Source: Anaerobacillus sp. (lineage in GTDB: Bacteria > Bacillota > Bacilli > Bacillales_H > Anaerobacillaceae). Taken from it: 15,444 nt of DNA. This document shows positions 7,827-14,399 of this stretch, in pieces (position 1 is the first letter of the stretch; each line of letters starts with the position of its first letter). Position numbers and translations under genes: made by a program. The notes beneath the pieces are model-generated. The model did no database searches. It saw nothing but the letters and a program-made list of their open reading frames with translations, and was not told the origin of the DNA. The stretch is taken from assembly GCA_007120055.1 (NCBI GenBank), contig SKOL01000034.1, positions 1 through 15,444 on the forward strand, written 5' to 3'.

Positions 7827-8201
7827 TTGAATAAAAGAATATCAATGGTCAATCATACAAACGTAATAGACGTCTCGTTAAGTTCAACTTTTCTAATTGG
7901 TGATGCGGTTCAAATTACACCTAGTTCTAAAGCACTTGCAGTACAACGACAAGTACAGCTTTTTTTTACCACTGAAGGTGACTTTGACGCTTATCCCATA
8001 TTCAATATGCAAATACCAAAAATGCCATTAGAAAATGATATTAAAATAAAAAGATATAATATTTCACAATTTATAAAAATAAATCAGATTAACGTTATAA
8101 GTGTTTCAGCCTCAAGCATATATCAAATTGGTTCAAACAACACTATCGATGCAGAAACAAGAATTAAACACATTAGACAACTTCATCAAGATCTTACCTA
8201 A
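7827..8201 (+). CDS. gerPE: Spore germination protein GerPE
   Basis: The 124-residue protein has two copies of the GerP short motif: VIDVSLSSTFLIGDAVQITP near the start and VISVSASSIYQIGSNNTID near the end, an internal duplication typical of GerPE. The start is TTG at 7827, nine bases after AAGGAG (7812-7817); the in-frame ATG at 7782 lies inside gerPD and has no ribosome binding site. Use of TTG may keep expression low relative to neighbours. Fifth gene of the operon. Confidence 0.88.
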   Translation: MNKRISMVNHTNVIDVSLSSTFLIGDAVQITPSSKALAVQRQVQLFFTTEGDFDAYPIFNMQIPKMPLENDIKIKRYNISQFIKINQINVISVSASSIYQIGSNNTIDAETRIKHIRQLHQDLT

Positions 8202-8275
8202 AAAGGACCGTTCTTGTAACATATAAGAGATTTCCTCATACAATAATATTATTACGAAATGAAAAGGGTGTTAAT

Positions 8276-8494
8276 ATGCCTTCTATTGTTGGTGGACCAT
8301 TCAAAATTAATGATAATGGTGGCGTAGTTAACTTTGGAGATACACTTAACATTTCTCCCAAAAGCACTTCAAAGTCTGTTTCTGGTTCGGGAGGAGGGAA
8401 TTCAGGAGACTTTACAATCACAAATAACGGTATAAATGTAAATAATGTCTTAGACCCTGACTTAGTAGATCAAAATGTAGCAGCAAATATTTAA
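8276..8494 (+). CDS. gerPF: Spore germination protein GerPF
   Basis: The last gene of the operon is a paralogue of gerPA: 72 residues, MPSIVGGPFKINDNGGVVNF, GDTLNISPKSTSKSVSGSGG and NSGDFTITNNGINVNNVLDP. The end DPDLVDQNVAAN is the usual GerPF tail. AAAAGGGTG (8262-8270) precedes the ATG. The gap of 74 bp after gerPE is the longest in the operon, but no separate promoter is evident. Confidence 0.92.
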   Translation: MPSIVGGPFKINDNGGVVNFGDTLNISPKSTSKSVSGSGGGNSGDFTITNNGINVNNVLDPDLVDQNVAANI

Positions 8495-8527
8495 ATGATA
8501 GAGATCATTAGATAATCTCTATCATTT
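8493..8527 (+). terminator. Terminal hairpin of the gerP operon
   Basis: A perfect 13-bp inverted repeat, AAATGATAGAGAT (8493-8505) and ATCTCTATCATTT (8515-8527), has a 9-nt loop and overlaps the gerPF stop codon. The following sequence is T-rich (TATTCATTT) but lacks a clean T-run, so termination may be partial; the hairpin would also protect the mRNA 3' end. Confidence 0.65.
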
Positions 8528-8546
8528 ATTCATTTAAATTCGCGAA

Positions 8547-8642
8547 CTCGATTCAGCAAGCTGAAACATCGAGAAACCAGATGGAGTCTCGACTCCACCT
8601 GATTAAAAGTTCCCACCTATGCTACGCGTTAAGGTGGGAACT
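8547..8642 (+). ncRNA. Row of three hairpins, possible structured RNA or IS200/IS605-type end
   Basis: Three stems stand nearly back to back: 8547-8573 (CTCGAT/ATCGAG with an inner TCAG/CTGA), 8578-8601 (CAGATGGAGTC/GACTCCACCTG, one mismatch) and 8608-8642 (AGTTCCCACCT/AGGTGGGAACT, perfect, 13-nt loop). No T-run follows any of them. The layout recalls the structured right ends and guide RNAs of IS200/IS605-type elements, but no TnpA or TnpB relic is seen, so a decayed end or non-autonomous element is inferred only. An independent small RNA is the alternative. Confidence 0.4.
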
Positions 8643-8736
8643 ATAACCCTTAAACCAGTTGAAACTTAGCTACAGAATTATTTGAAATTTCCCTATCCTT
8701 TATAATAAGCAAAAAATAGGAAGGTGGTGAATTTTG

Positions 8737-9177
8737 ATGGATCGTGACATGATGGAGTGGATGAAGCCATTTCAAAAAACGTTTGACCAAGATTTTTTTA
8801 GAAACTTTAACCATCTTTTTGACAATAATGAACAGCAAAACAAGAATGTAAAAATTAATCTTTACGAAGGTCACAATGAAATGCTTTGCGTCGTATTCTT
8901 ACCAGGAATTGAAAATGTGGAGGATATCTCATTAACCGTTCATTTGAACACGATAGAAATAAAGGGCAAATTGGATGTCCAATTTGACAACTATACATTA
9001 ACTCAAAAAGAGTTTGATAATGGCGACTTTAAACGAACGATCCAGCTGCCTTACGTGGTTCGCGAGGACAAAGTTGATGCTACTTATCGGAACGGTTTAT
9101 TAATTATTCACCTTTATAAACAAATGTCTAGCAAACAAAATGAACATCGAATTAATATTAAGCATATCGATGAATGA
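8737..9177 (+). CDS. Hsp20/alpha-crystallin-like protein, CotM/GerT-type
   Basis: The 146-residue protein has a Met/Phe-rich N-terminus (MEWMKPFQKTFDQDFFRNFN) and an alpha-crystallin-type domain from about residue 38 (VKINLYEGHNEMLCVVFLPG). Typical strands follow: EDISLTVHLNTIEIKGKL and FKRTIQLPYVVREDKVDATY, with the A-x-x-x-N-G-L-L signature in ATYRNGLLIIHL. Spore-forming bacilli have members of this family in the inner coat (CotM, CotP) or needed for germination (GerT); the location after gerP suggests such a role rather than general chaperoning. AAGGTGGTGA (8721-8730) serves the ATG at 8737; the in-frame TTG at 8734 is less likely. No sigma-K box was identified upstream. Confidence 0.8.
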   Translation: MDRDMMEWMKPFQKTFDQDFFRNFNHLFDNNEQQNKNVKINLYEGHNEMLCVVFLPGIENVEDISLTVHLNTIEIKGKLDVQFDNYTLTQKEFDNGDFKRTIQLPYVVREDKVDATYRNGLLIIHLYKQMSSKQNEHRINIKHIDE

Positions 9178-9195
9178 ACGGCCTACCAACTAGCA

Positions 9196-9284
9196 TGTAA
9201 AAAGCGGATGATTTCCTTCACTTCGCCGTGATCTTCTATCGAATCTCAGACGCTCGTTCAGGAAATCATCCGCCTTTTTTTACA
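9196..9284 (+). terminator. Large hairpin terminator with a 42-nt structured loop
   Basis: GCGGATGATTTCCT (9204-9217) is perfectly inverted as AGGAAATCATCCGC (9260-9273). The outer parts TGTAAAAA and TTTTTTTACA also pair, and T7 lies at 9275-9281. It is 19 bp after the Hsp20-like gene. The loop is far larger than a normal terminator loop and contains TCAC-TTCGCC-GTGA. Its left half has a relative at 6172-6219, so this is probably a dispersed hairpin element used as a terminator. Confidence 0.7.
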
Positions 9285-9377
9285 TATAACGTTCCTGATG
9301 GTACAACGTCACCATTTAATATGTGAAAACCAGGTCTTTTCTGTCCAACTAACCAACTTTCCAACTCTTCTACAAAC

Positions 9378-9434
9378 AAAAATAAGAGAGCCCCCGTGTT
9401 CATTCACTAGCGGACACTATATCGGGACACTCTA
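9378..9434 (-). terminator. Terminator of the thiol-disulfide oxidoreductase gene
   Basis: On the minus strand AGAG and TCCCG (9433-9422) pair with CGGGG and CTCT (9395-9386) as an interrupted stem with an inner TGT/ACA, followed by TATTTTTG. It is imperfect. Seven T residues also follow on the plus strand, so it might work in both directions. Confidence 0.4.
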
Positions 9435-9443
9435 TTAGTTTTT

Positions 9444-9980
9444 TTATCTTATTTCTTCTATAAACTCCTCTAACCATTCATACCTTACCAAACCACGATA
9501 TACTTTTACGATCACACCATCACGGTCGATAACATATGTAAACGGAATGCTATCGATATTGTAAAGTGTCGAGACGACCCCTCTTCTATCTTCGTTAGGT
9601 TGGTCAACGAACGTCGGGAAGTCAACACCAAACTCTTCCATGAATTCATCAGCATCTTCAGGACTTCTTTCTTGTAGTGCTAAATTAACCCCAACAACTT
9701 TTACGCCCTTGCCTTTATAATTATTTGAGAGTTCGATCAAGTCCGGCATTTCTTCTCTACACGGCGGACACCACGAGGCCCACAAATTTAAAACAACAAT
9801 ATCTCCTCTAAATGAAGATAATTCAGCTTCTTCCCCTGTATGCCATAAAGGTAGCGTAAAATCTGGAGCAATCATCCCTTCTTCTGCTCCAACTCTAGGT
9901 TGCGTAGTAGCAACAACATAAGCAATTAAACCTACTGCAACTATGAATACAATTAAACTCGTTAATCTCTTATTAATCAC
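9444..9980 (-). CDS. Membrane-anchored thiol-disulfide oxidoreductase, TlpA/ResA-like
   Basis: The 178-residue protein has one N-terminal membrane helix (residues ~7-25), so its thioredoxin domain faces outward. It shows IAPDFTLPLW (37-46), the active site W70-C-P-P-C74 in NLWASWCPPCREEMPDL, and the cis-proline in DSIPFTYVIDRDG (Pro146). ResA reduces apocytochrome c for haem attachment and StoA acts in spore cortex formation in B. subtilis; the sequence does not separate these roles, and no ccdA or cytochrome c gene is adjacent. The start is GTG at 9980 with GGGAGGGT upstream; the ATG overlapping it runs into a stop. Being among sporulation genes makes a StoA-like role possible. Confidence 0.85.
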   Translation of the reverse strand: MINKRLTSLIVFIVAVGLIAYVVATTQPRVGAEEGMIAPDFTLPLWHTGEEAELSSFRGDIVVLNLWASWCPPCREEMPDLIELSNNYKGKGVKVVGVNLALQERSPEDADEFMEEFGVDFPTFVDQPNEDRRGVVSTLYNIDSIPFTYVIDRDGVIVKVYRGLVRYEWLEEFIEEIR

Positions 9981-10167
9981 ATTTACCCTCCCAATAAATA
10001 ACCAATTTAAAACGTTTATTATATGAAATTCATCCTATTGTTGTTTTAAATTTTTGCCTATTTTATATACTCCCTATACTATAACTAATTTCGTTCATTA
10101 ATGATATATATGAAAATAACAATTTTGACACAGAATTTTAAAAAACTTTCAATAAATATGTAAAAGA

Positions 10168-10213
10168 TGAGGGTGTCCCTAAACAAAGTGTAGACACTTC
10201 AGGGACACCCTCA
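10168..10213. terminator. Strong hairpin downstream of the YjcZ-family gene
   Basis: TGAGGGTGTCCCT (10168-10180) and AGGGACACCCTCA (10201-10213) form a perfect 13-bp stem. Within the 20-nt loop AAGTGT and ACACTT pair again, so the stem continues almost to the tip. TCTTTTA follows on the minus strand and CTTTTTC on the plus strand. It should terminate the minus-strand gene ending at 10233. Confidence 0.7.
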
Positions 10214-10232
10214 CTTTTTCATAAAACGCTTT

Positions 10233-10328
10233 TTAGTAACCGTACCCTACATACGAAGCACCGATGATTACTAAAAGGATGAACAATACTACGATTAACG
10301 CAAAACCTGCACCTAAAGTGTGAGACAT
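10233..10328 (-). CDS. YjcZ-family sporulation micro-protein
   Basis: The 31-residue product reads MSHTLGAGFALIVVLFILLV then IIGASYVGYGY. This is the YjcZ-type pattern: short polar start, one hydrophobic helix (residues 8-24) and a Gly/Tyr tail. Such micro-proteins are abundant in Bacillaceae and are made during sporulation; their exact role is unknown. AAAAGGAGTG lies just upstream of the ATG, a strong ribosome binding site. A GTGGAG-N5-CTCCAC hairpin (10355-10371) lies in the presumed leader. Confidence 0.9.
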   Translation of the reverse strand: MSHTLGAGFALIVVLFILLVIIGASYVGYGY

Positions 10329-10354
10329 GACCAAACACTCCTTTTCGTCTTTTT

Positions 10355-10371
10355 GTGGAGTTTTTCTCCAC
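10355..10371. promoter_or_regulatory. Leader hairpin of the YjcZ-family gene
   Basis: GTGGAG (10355-10360) and CTCCAC (10366-10371) form a 6-bp stem around five T (plus strand), 27 bp upstream of the start codon on the minus strand. It leaves the Shine-Dalgarno free and may stabilise the leader. No promoter could be assigned with confidence upstream. Confidence 0.35.
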
Positions 10372-10515
10372 CCACGATTACTATATTCATCCAAGGATAA
10401 ATGTGATTAGACGAATGTGGAGTTTGTGGCTTTAATTTTCTTTCTCCAATCATTATTTTTTTCGCTTTATCTGAAAAGAAATTGCACTTGAATTTTAAAA
10501 AATGGATAAAAGACT

Positions 10516-10545
10516 TAAAAAATAAGAGCCAAACTACTAGCTCTT
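10516..10545 (-). terminator. Terminator of the CBO0543-family gene
   Basis: On the minus strand AAGAGC (10545-10540) pairs with GCTCTT (10529-10524) around a 10-nt loop and is followed by ATTTTTT (10523-10517). It lies about 70 bp after the stop codon at 10614. Confidence 0.65.
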
Positions 10546-10613
10546 GAAAGGGTATAATACTGATGTTTATCTCTTTTATTCAAAGTAGGTTAATATACAA
10601 CTTCTGGAGCTTT

Positions 10614-11098
10614 CTACTGCTGATTTCCCTCCTTAAATATCACTCGCTTTGGAATTTCAAACAAAGCTCTTACAGTAATTTTTACTCCAATTACTGCAAA
10701 TAATGAATGAACCCATGTCCACTTTGATCTGTTAAATTTTAATAAATTCGTTTTTCTTGCTGCCCATATCTCGTATGTCGATTGAGGGATACCGAATAGT
10801 AGTAATTTACCGATTATTCCGGGTAATTTCGAATTGTAACTTGATTGGCAATACCAAACCGATAAATAAGGACAAGTTAAAAGATCATAAACGATGTTTG
10901 TTTTAAACTGTTTTGAAGCAAGCCGTTTCGGATACTTAAGGTATTTTTTACCAACTAAAAACGAGTCAAGTAATAAATTTAATACCCATTAAATAAGAAA
11001 AATGGAATCCATAATTTTGCTGAAGGTCTTTTAAATAATGTTGGGATAAAAACAAAACTAAGAAAAATACTTCCCCTAATAACAAAACGTTCAATCAC
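10614..11098 (-). pseudogene. CBO0543-family membrane protein, frameshifted
   Basis: The reading begins at GTG 11098 after AAGGAAGGTG and gives VIERFVIRGSIFLSFVFIPT then LFKRPSAKLWIPFFLFNG, then hits a stop. The family sequence resumes in another frame about 10985 with LNLLLDSFLVGKKYLKYPKR, continues through NIVYDLLTCPYLSVWYC, KLPGIIGKLLLFGIPQSTYE and RSKWTWVHSLFAVIGVKI, and ends at 10614. The 485 bp are two more than a multiple of three, consistent with one lost base near 10983-10987 in a GGG run. The intact product would be about 161 residues with several membrane helices; the CBO0543 family is common in spore-formers and of unknown function. Everything after the shift is uninterrupted, so the lesion is recent or a sequencing error. 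Confidence 0.7.
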
Positions 11099-11130
11099 GT
11101 GATTTCACCTTCCTTTATTTAATAGAATGC

Positions 11131-11188
11131 TCAAATCAAAAGAGTTTATCACAAAACTTTTCAACCTACACTAACGCCTTTGATTTGA
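11131..11188. repeat. 10-bp inverted repeat in the divergent promoter region
   Basis: TCAAATCAAA (11131-11140) is inverted as TTTGATTTGA (11179-11188), 38 bp apart, between the CBO0543-family gene and the large cysteine-rich gene. The right arm lies inside the spacer of the predicted sigma-K promoter, so it could be a regulator site affecting that promoter. Confidence 0.35.
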
Positions 11189-11201
11189 AATGCATATACT
11201 A
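11174..11201 (+). promoter_or_regulatory. Sigma-K-type promoter of the Ig-repeat protein gene
   Basis: AC at 11174-11175, a 17-bp spacer and CATATACTA at 11193-11201 match AC-N16/17-CATANNNTA exactly. It lies about 43 bp upstream of the preferred start codon. TGCATAT/ATATGCA (11191-11197, 11213-11219) flanks the likely transcription start. Confidence 0.6.
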
Positions 11202-11243
11202 TTTTGAATTTTATATGCAATTTAAAGTGAGGTGAGTTTTGTT

Positions 11244-13286
11244 TTGTCTCTTAATTTATGTGACATTTTAACTGTTAATTGCTTTTTAACAGACAAGGAC
11301 GGAAAACCGTTAGACCCTTTATTACCTAACTCAATTATGTGTAATGAATTGGCTATCCCCCATCGAAAAGACGTTGAAGTTCCTTTACCTGATGGAAAAA
11401 CGATTACATTACAAAAAGTAAAGGTTCAAAAACAAGGTTATGTCGTTATTGAAATAATTGGTCCAGAAACGACTTGTATTAGTGATCCTATCCCATTTCT
11501 CTTTATTGAGACTTTCGTTCTTTGTGCTCCCGATGGTACAAAATTACGGTGTCTAGTGACCGATTTTTCATGTAGTGCAAATTTAAACTGTCGAGATGGT
11601 TTAGTCACTTCAGTAGATTTATTTTTTGATTTTTGTCAAGAAGTAGAAACATCTGCCAAAAAAATAATTACTCTATCTGGCGTGTTTTGTAAGCCTCGTG
11701 AAGACATTATTCCATCATCGTGCCAATTTAGCATCCCTATTCATTGCCCATCAGTTTTCCCGGCAAATGAAAAGCACGAGAAAAATAAACAGCCAATTAA
11801 AAATGCCAAAAAAGAAATCGTTATTTCTGAAAAAGAATTAACATGTTTATCAGTCGAAAAAGTTTATGATTGGCTCGTTCGTCAAAACTCTTTTCATTTA
11901 AATTTTAATATTGATGATTTAACAATCGAATGTGAAGAACCACCATGTGATTTACATTTATTTGTTCATGCCGCTTATGTATGTGAGGATGACCTACAAG
12001 GTCAAGTGCTTTGTGACGGTATTCCTGTTGTTGGAACAGACATTACTTTTAGTGCAGAACCTGGCATCGTCACATTCTCACCCGATCCAACGACTTCTGA
12101 TGACGGAGGACATTTTGATACAATCGTAACGATCCCACCGGGTACACCACCAACTCCTGTAACAATTACTGCGGTTACCGAAGTTAGTGGGCTTACTTTA
12201 ACAGATTCTCTTGAAGCAGTTGTTGAATGCCCTGAAGAAGAGTGTACCATTGAATTATTTGTCAGTGATGTTATTGAATGCGATGGATTTATAGCGGGTC
12301 GTGTGATGTGTGGTGGAGCACCGATTGAAGGAGCAATCATTATGTTGGAAAGTGATAATCCTACTGTTGTAACGATTGCTCATGATCAAATTACGACAGG
12401 GGGCGACGGGAACTTTTTTGCTGGTATAAAAATCGAACAAGGTACACCGTTAACAGGGGTCACAATCACTGCTTCCACAGAATTGGAAGGAGAAACTATT
12501 TCAGCTTCTATTGAGGTCGATGTCGAGTGTGAGTTAGACTGTGTTTTAACTCTGGATGTACCAGCAAATATTGATTGCGAAGCTGAATTAACTGGCACCA
12601 TTAGCTGTGATGGCGAACCTGAGTCAGGAGCAGAAATTTCATTTAGTAGTCACCCTAATATACTGAGTTTCACACCTGACCCTATTGTTTCTGATCCAAA
12701 TGGTAATTTTACAGTTACTGTAACCGTTCCAGAAAACACACCGATGACATCTGTACTCATTAGTGGGACCACAACCGTTAATAATGAAACAGTTTCGGTT
12801 CATGTAGGCACAAATGTCGAATGCCTTCCAGTTGAATGCCCATGTAAGTTCAGAATTGGCGTTCAAGGAAATAGGGCACCTGCGATCGTTAATATTAGGG
12901 AACAAGGCGAGCCATCTACATTGGAAGGTACTATTAATGTAACTGCAGTGCAATGTTTTAGCGCTGCTCCAATGTGCAATCCTGCTGTTGATAATTTTAG
13001 TATTACATTTGGTTCTAATGGTTCTACGATTAATTTTATTCAAGGGAGACGAATTCATATCGATTGTGAAGGTAATAATGTTGCACGAGTGCATGGAACA
13101 GCAATGGCAACAGGGAACGTTTTTAGCGGAGTATTTGAAGTTTTAATTGAAGTTACAGTTTCTCCAGGAAACATCGGGACATGGTCAATTTTCGCCCAAG
13201 ATTTAATTGGTAATTCCTTTGAAACTAGCTTTACAGCCATGATGAATCCTATTTCATTTATAGGGGCATGTGATGAACCTGTATAA
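11244..13286 (+). CDS. Large cysteine-patterned protein with three Ig-like repeats, probable spore-surface protein
   Basis: Family not recognised. Numbering is from an alternative GTG at 11232 (684 residues); TTG at 11244 (680) is preferred because AGTGAGGTGAG, the best ribosome binding site, contains that GTG. Residues 1-160 form a Cys-rich domain (DPLLPNSIMCNEL, TFVLCAPDGT, LVTDFSCSANLNC, FCQEVETSAK) shared with the gene at 15000. A charged linker (180-202) and KELTCLSVEKVYDWLV follow. Three ~97-residue Ig-like repeats come next, with cysteines at 239/251/261/333, 338/350/360/433 and 437/449/459/531; each has C-D/G-G-x-P, a G-x-F strand and a P-x-x-x-V-x-I-x-(A/G)-x-T strand. A separate C-terminal domain (536-684) starts CPCKF. 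No signal peptide, membrane helix or LPXTG is present, so it is cytoplasmic in the mother cell, as coat or exosporium proteins are. The sigma-K promoter supports this. Confidence 0.8.
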   Translation: MSLNLCDILTVNCFLTDKDGKPLDPLLPNSIMCNELAIPHRKDVEVPLPDGKTITLQKVKVQKQGYVVIEIIGPETTCISDPIPFLFIETFVLCAPDGTKLRCLVTDFSCSANLNCRDGLVTSVDLFFDFCQEVETSAKKIITLSGVFCKPREDIIPSSCQFSIPIHCPSVFPANEKHEKNKQPIKNAKKEIVISEKELTCLSVEKVYDWLVRQNSFHLNFNIDDLTIECEEPPCDLHLFVHAAYVCEDDLQGQVLCDGIPVVGTDITFSAEPGIVTFSPDPTTSDDGGHFDTIVTIPPGTPPTPVTITAVTEVSGLTLTDSLEAVVECPEEECTIELFVSDVIECDGFIAGRVMCGGAPIEGAIIMLESDNPTVVTIAHDQITTGGDGNFFAGIKIEQGTPLTGVTITASTELEGETISASIEVDVECELDCVLTLDVPANIDCEAELTGTISCDGEPESGAEISFSSHPNILSFTPDPIVSDPNGNFTVTVTVPENTPMTSVLISGTTTVNNETVSVHVGTNVECLPVECPCKFRIGVQGNRAPAIVNIREQGEPSTLEGTINVTAVQCFSAAPMCNPAVDNFSITFGSNGSTINFIQGRRIHIDCEGNNVARVHGTAMATGNVFSGVFEVLIEVTVSPGNIGTWSIFAQDLIGNSFETSFTAMMNPISFIGACDEPV

Positions 13287-13311
13287 TGAAAATTTAAGTT
13301 TTATTATCTGA

Positions 13312-13428
13312 GTGAATTTCATAATCAACTAAATTGAGCCATATTAAACTATATGTAGTTGCGAGCGGTTTAACGCAACTACATATAGACACTTAATGGC
13401 GATAATATTGAATTATGAAATTCATTAA
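13312..13428 (+). repeat. ~117 bp palindromic MITE-like element, copy 3
   Basis: Perfect 13-bp ends TGAATTTCATAAT (13313-13325) and ATTATGAAATTCA (13412-13424) enclose a perfect 14-bp inner stem TATATGTAGTTGCG/CGCAACTACATATA (13350-13363, 13374-13387) with the loop AGCGGTTTAA. It lies between two convergent genes, 26 bp after the Ig-repeat gene, and no other terminator is seen for either gene, so the hairpin may end transcription from both sides. Confidence 0.8.
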
Positions 13429-13496
13429 TCTATCTATTTAATGCTAACGGTGTCTGATATTTCTTTTGGGCCATCCCCTCTCTCTTATTCTTATTT

Positions 13497-14285
13497 TTAT
13501 TTTGTTTTATAGTTAGCTTTTCGTTTTTCTAAAAATGCAGAGATCCCTTCTTTCCCCTCAGTACTATTTGCTCTTTCAGCAAGTAATTGAGACTCCAAAC
13601 CCATTTGAGATTCTAACGTTTCTTGTAAGGAATGGTAAAATAGTTTCTTGGTTGCTCCATAAGCTTCCATTGGTCCATTTGCGAGATTTTCACCTAGTTC
13701 AAGGACAACGCTCATCAATTCATTTTCAGAAACTACTTGATTAACAATCCCCCACTCTAAAGCTTCTTTAGCATCTAACATTCGATTTGTATACATTAAA
13801 TCTAATGCACGCTTTATTCCAACAATCCGTGGTAAGAAATAGCTTCCTGACCCATCAGGTGTTAAACCAATTTTATTATAAGCCATGACAAATTTAGATT
13901 TCTCTGAAGCGTATGCAAGATCACACGCACAAGCAAGACTCATACCTGCACCAGCCGCTACTCCATTAATAGCTCCAATAAAAGGCTTATTCATTCTAGC
14001 GAAGTATGAAATAGCTTGGTGTAAATACGCTGTTACCGCTTTTAAATGTGAACTAATTTCGTTTCCTTCGTTTGCAAAACTTTTCAAATCACCACCAACT
14101 GAAAACTTATTTCCTGCTCCTGTAATGATGACAGCTCTAATATCATTATCTTCCGAACAATGAATAGCAACTTCCATTAATTCTTGAGCCATTTCAAGAT
14201 TTAAAGCATTTCCTACCTCTGGACGATTCAAAGTAATAACCCCTACATTTTTTTCAATGGATAAAAGCACATATTCATTCTTCAT
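13497..14285 (-). CDS. Enoyl-CoA hydratase/isomerase family protein, PaaG-like
   Basis: This is a 262-residue crotonase, the length of PaaG. The oxyanion-hole segments are visible: FSVGGDLKSF (61-70) and NGVAAGAGMSLACACDLAYA (107-126). The two glutamates of true enoyl-CoA hydratases are not at their usual places: the first is replaced in AYNKIG and the second in ALDLMYTNR. Asp144 in GLTPDGSGSYFLPR matches the catalytic Asp position of PaaG-type isomerases. An isomerase acting on an acyl-CoA is therefore more likely than a hydratase; the substrate is unknown and no phenylacetate or beta-oxidation genes are adjacent. AGGGGGA precedes the ATG. Cytoplasmic, apparently monocistronic; it ends close to palindrome copy 3. 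Confidence 0.85.
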   Translation of the reverse strand: MKNEYVLLSIEKNVGVITLNRPEVGNALNLEMAQELMEVAIHCSEDNDIRAVIITGAGNKFSVGGDLKSFANEGNEISSHLKAVTAYLHQAISYFARMNKPFIGAINGVAAGAGMSLACACDLAYASEKSKFVMAYNKIGLTPDGSGSYFLPRIVGIKRALDLMYTNRMLDAKEALEWGIVNQVVSENELMSVVLELGENLANGPMEAYGATKKLFYHSLQETLESQMGLESQLLAERANSTEGKEGISAFLEKRKANYKTK

Positions 14286-14349
14286 ATTAAATTCCCCCTA
14301 GTCTTCATAATTCATCTACCACTTATATTTTTGAACATCCTTTATAATT

Positions 14350-14399
14350 AAGCTAACTTTTCTTAAGCGAATAACATTCGTAATTAGTTAGCTTTTTTT
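14350..14399 (+). terminator. Orphan plus-strand terminator
   Basis: AAGCTAACT (14350-14358) and AGTTAGCTT (14386-14394) form a 9-bp stem. The loop contains CGAAT-AAC-ATTCG and TTA/TAA pairs, so nearly the whole sequence is paired. Seven T follow (14393-14399). It has the form of a plus-strand terminator, yet no plus-strand gene lies between it and 13286. It stands 65 bp upstream of the minus-strand crotonase start and has no T-run in that direction. Confidence 0.6.

Noticed and set aside
8236..8874. Two minus-strand frames opposite gerPF and the Hsp20-like gene
   Set aside because: Both are explained by the recognised plus-strand genes and have no start signals.
10018..10035. TATGAAATTCAT resembling the end of the ~117 bp palindrome
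   Set aside because: No partner end or inner stem lies within 150 bp on either side; a match of 11-12 AT-rich bases can be chance.
12002..13240. Several minus-strand open frames inside the Ig-repeat gene
   Set aside because: They lie antisense to a strongly coding plus frame with conserved repeats, lack ribosome binding sites and show no protein-like family pattern.
11500..13290. Repeat pattern in the DNA of the Ig-repeat gene as a recombination or CRISPR-like array
   Set aside because: The periodicity is at protein level (~97 residues); the DNA copies are diverged and no short identical direct repeats with spacers are present. No CRISPR array was seen anywhere in the window.
13535..14163. 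Two plus-strand frames within the crotonase gene
   Set aside because: They are antisense shadows of a well-conserved gene.
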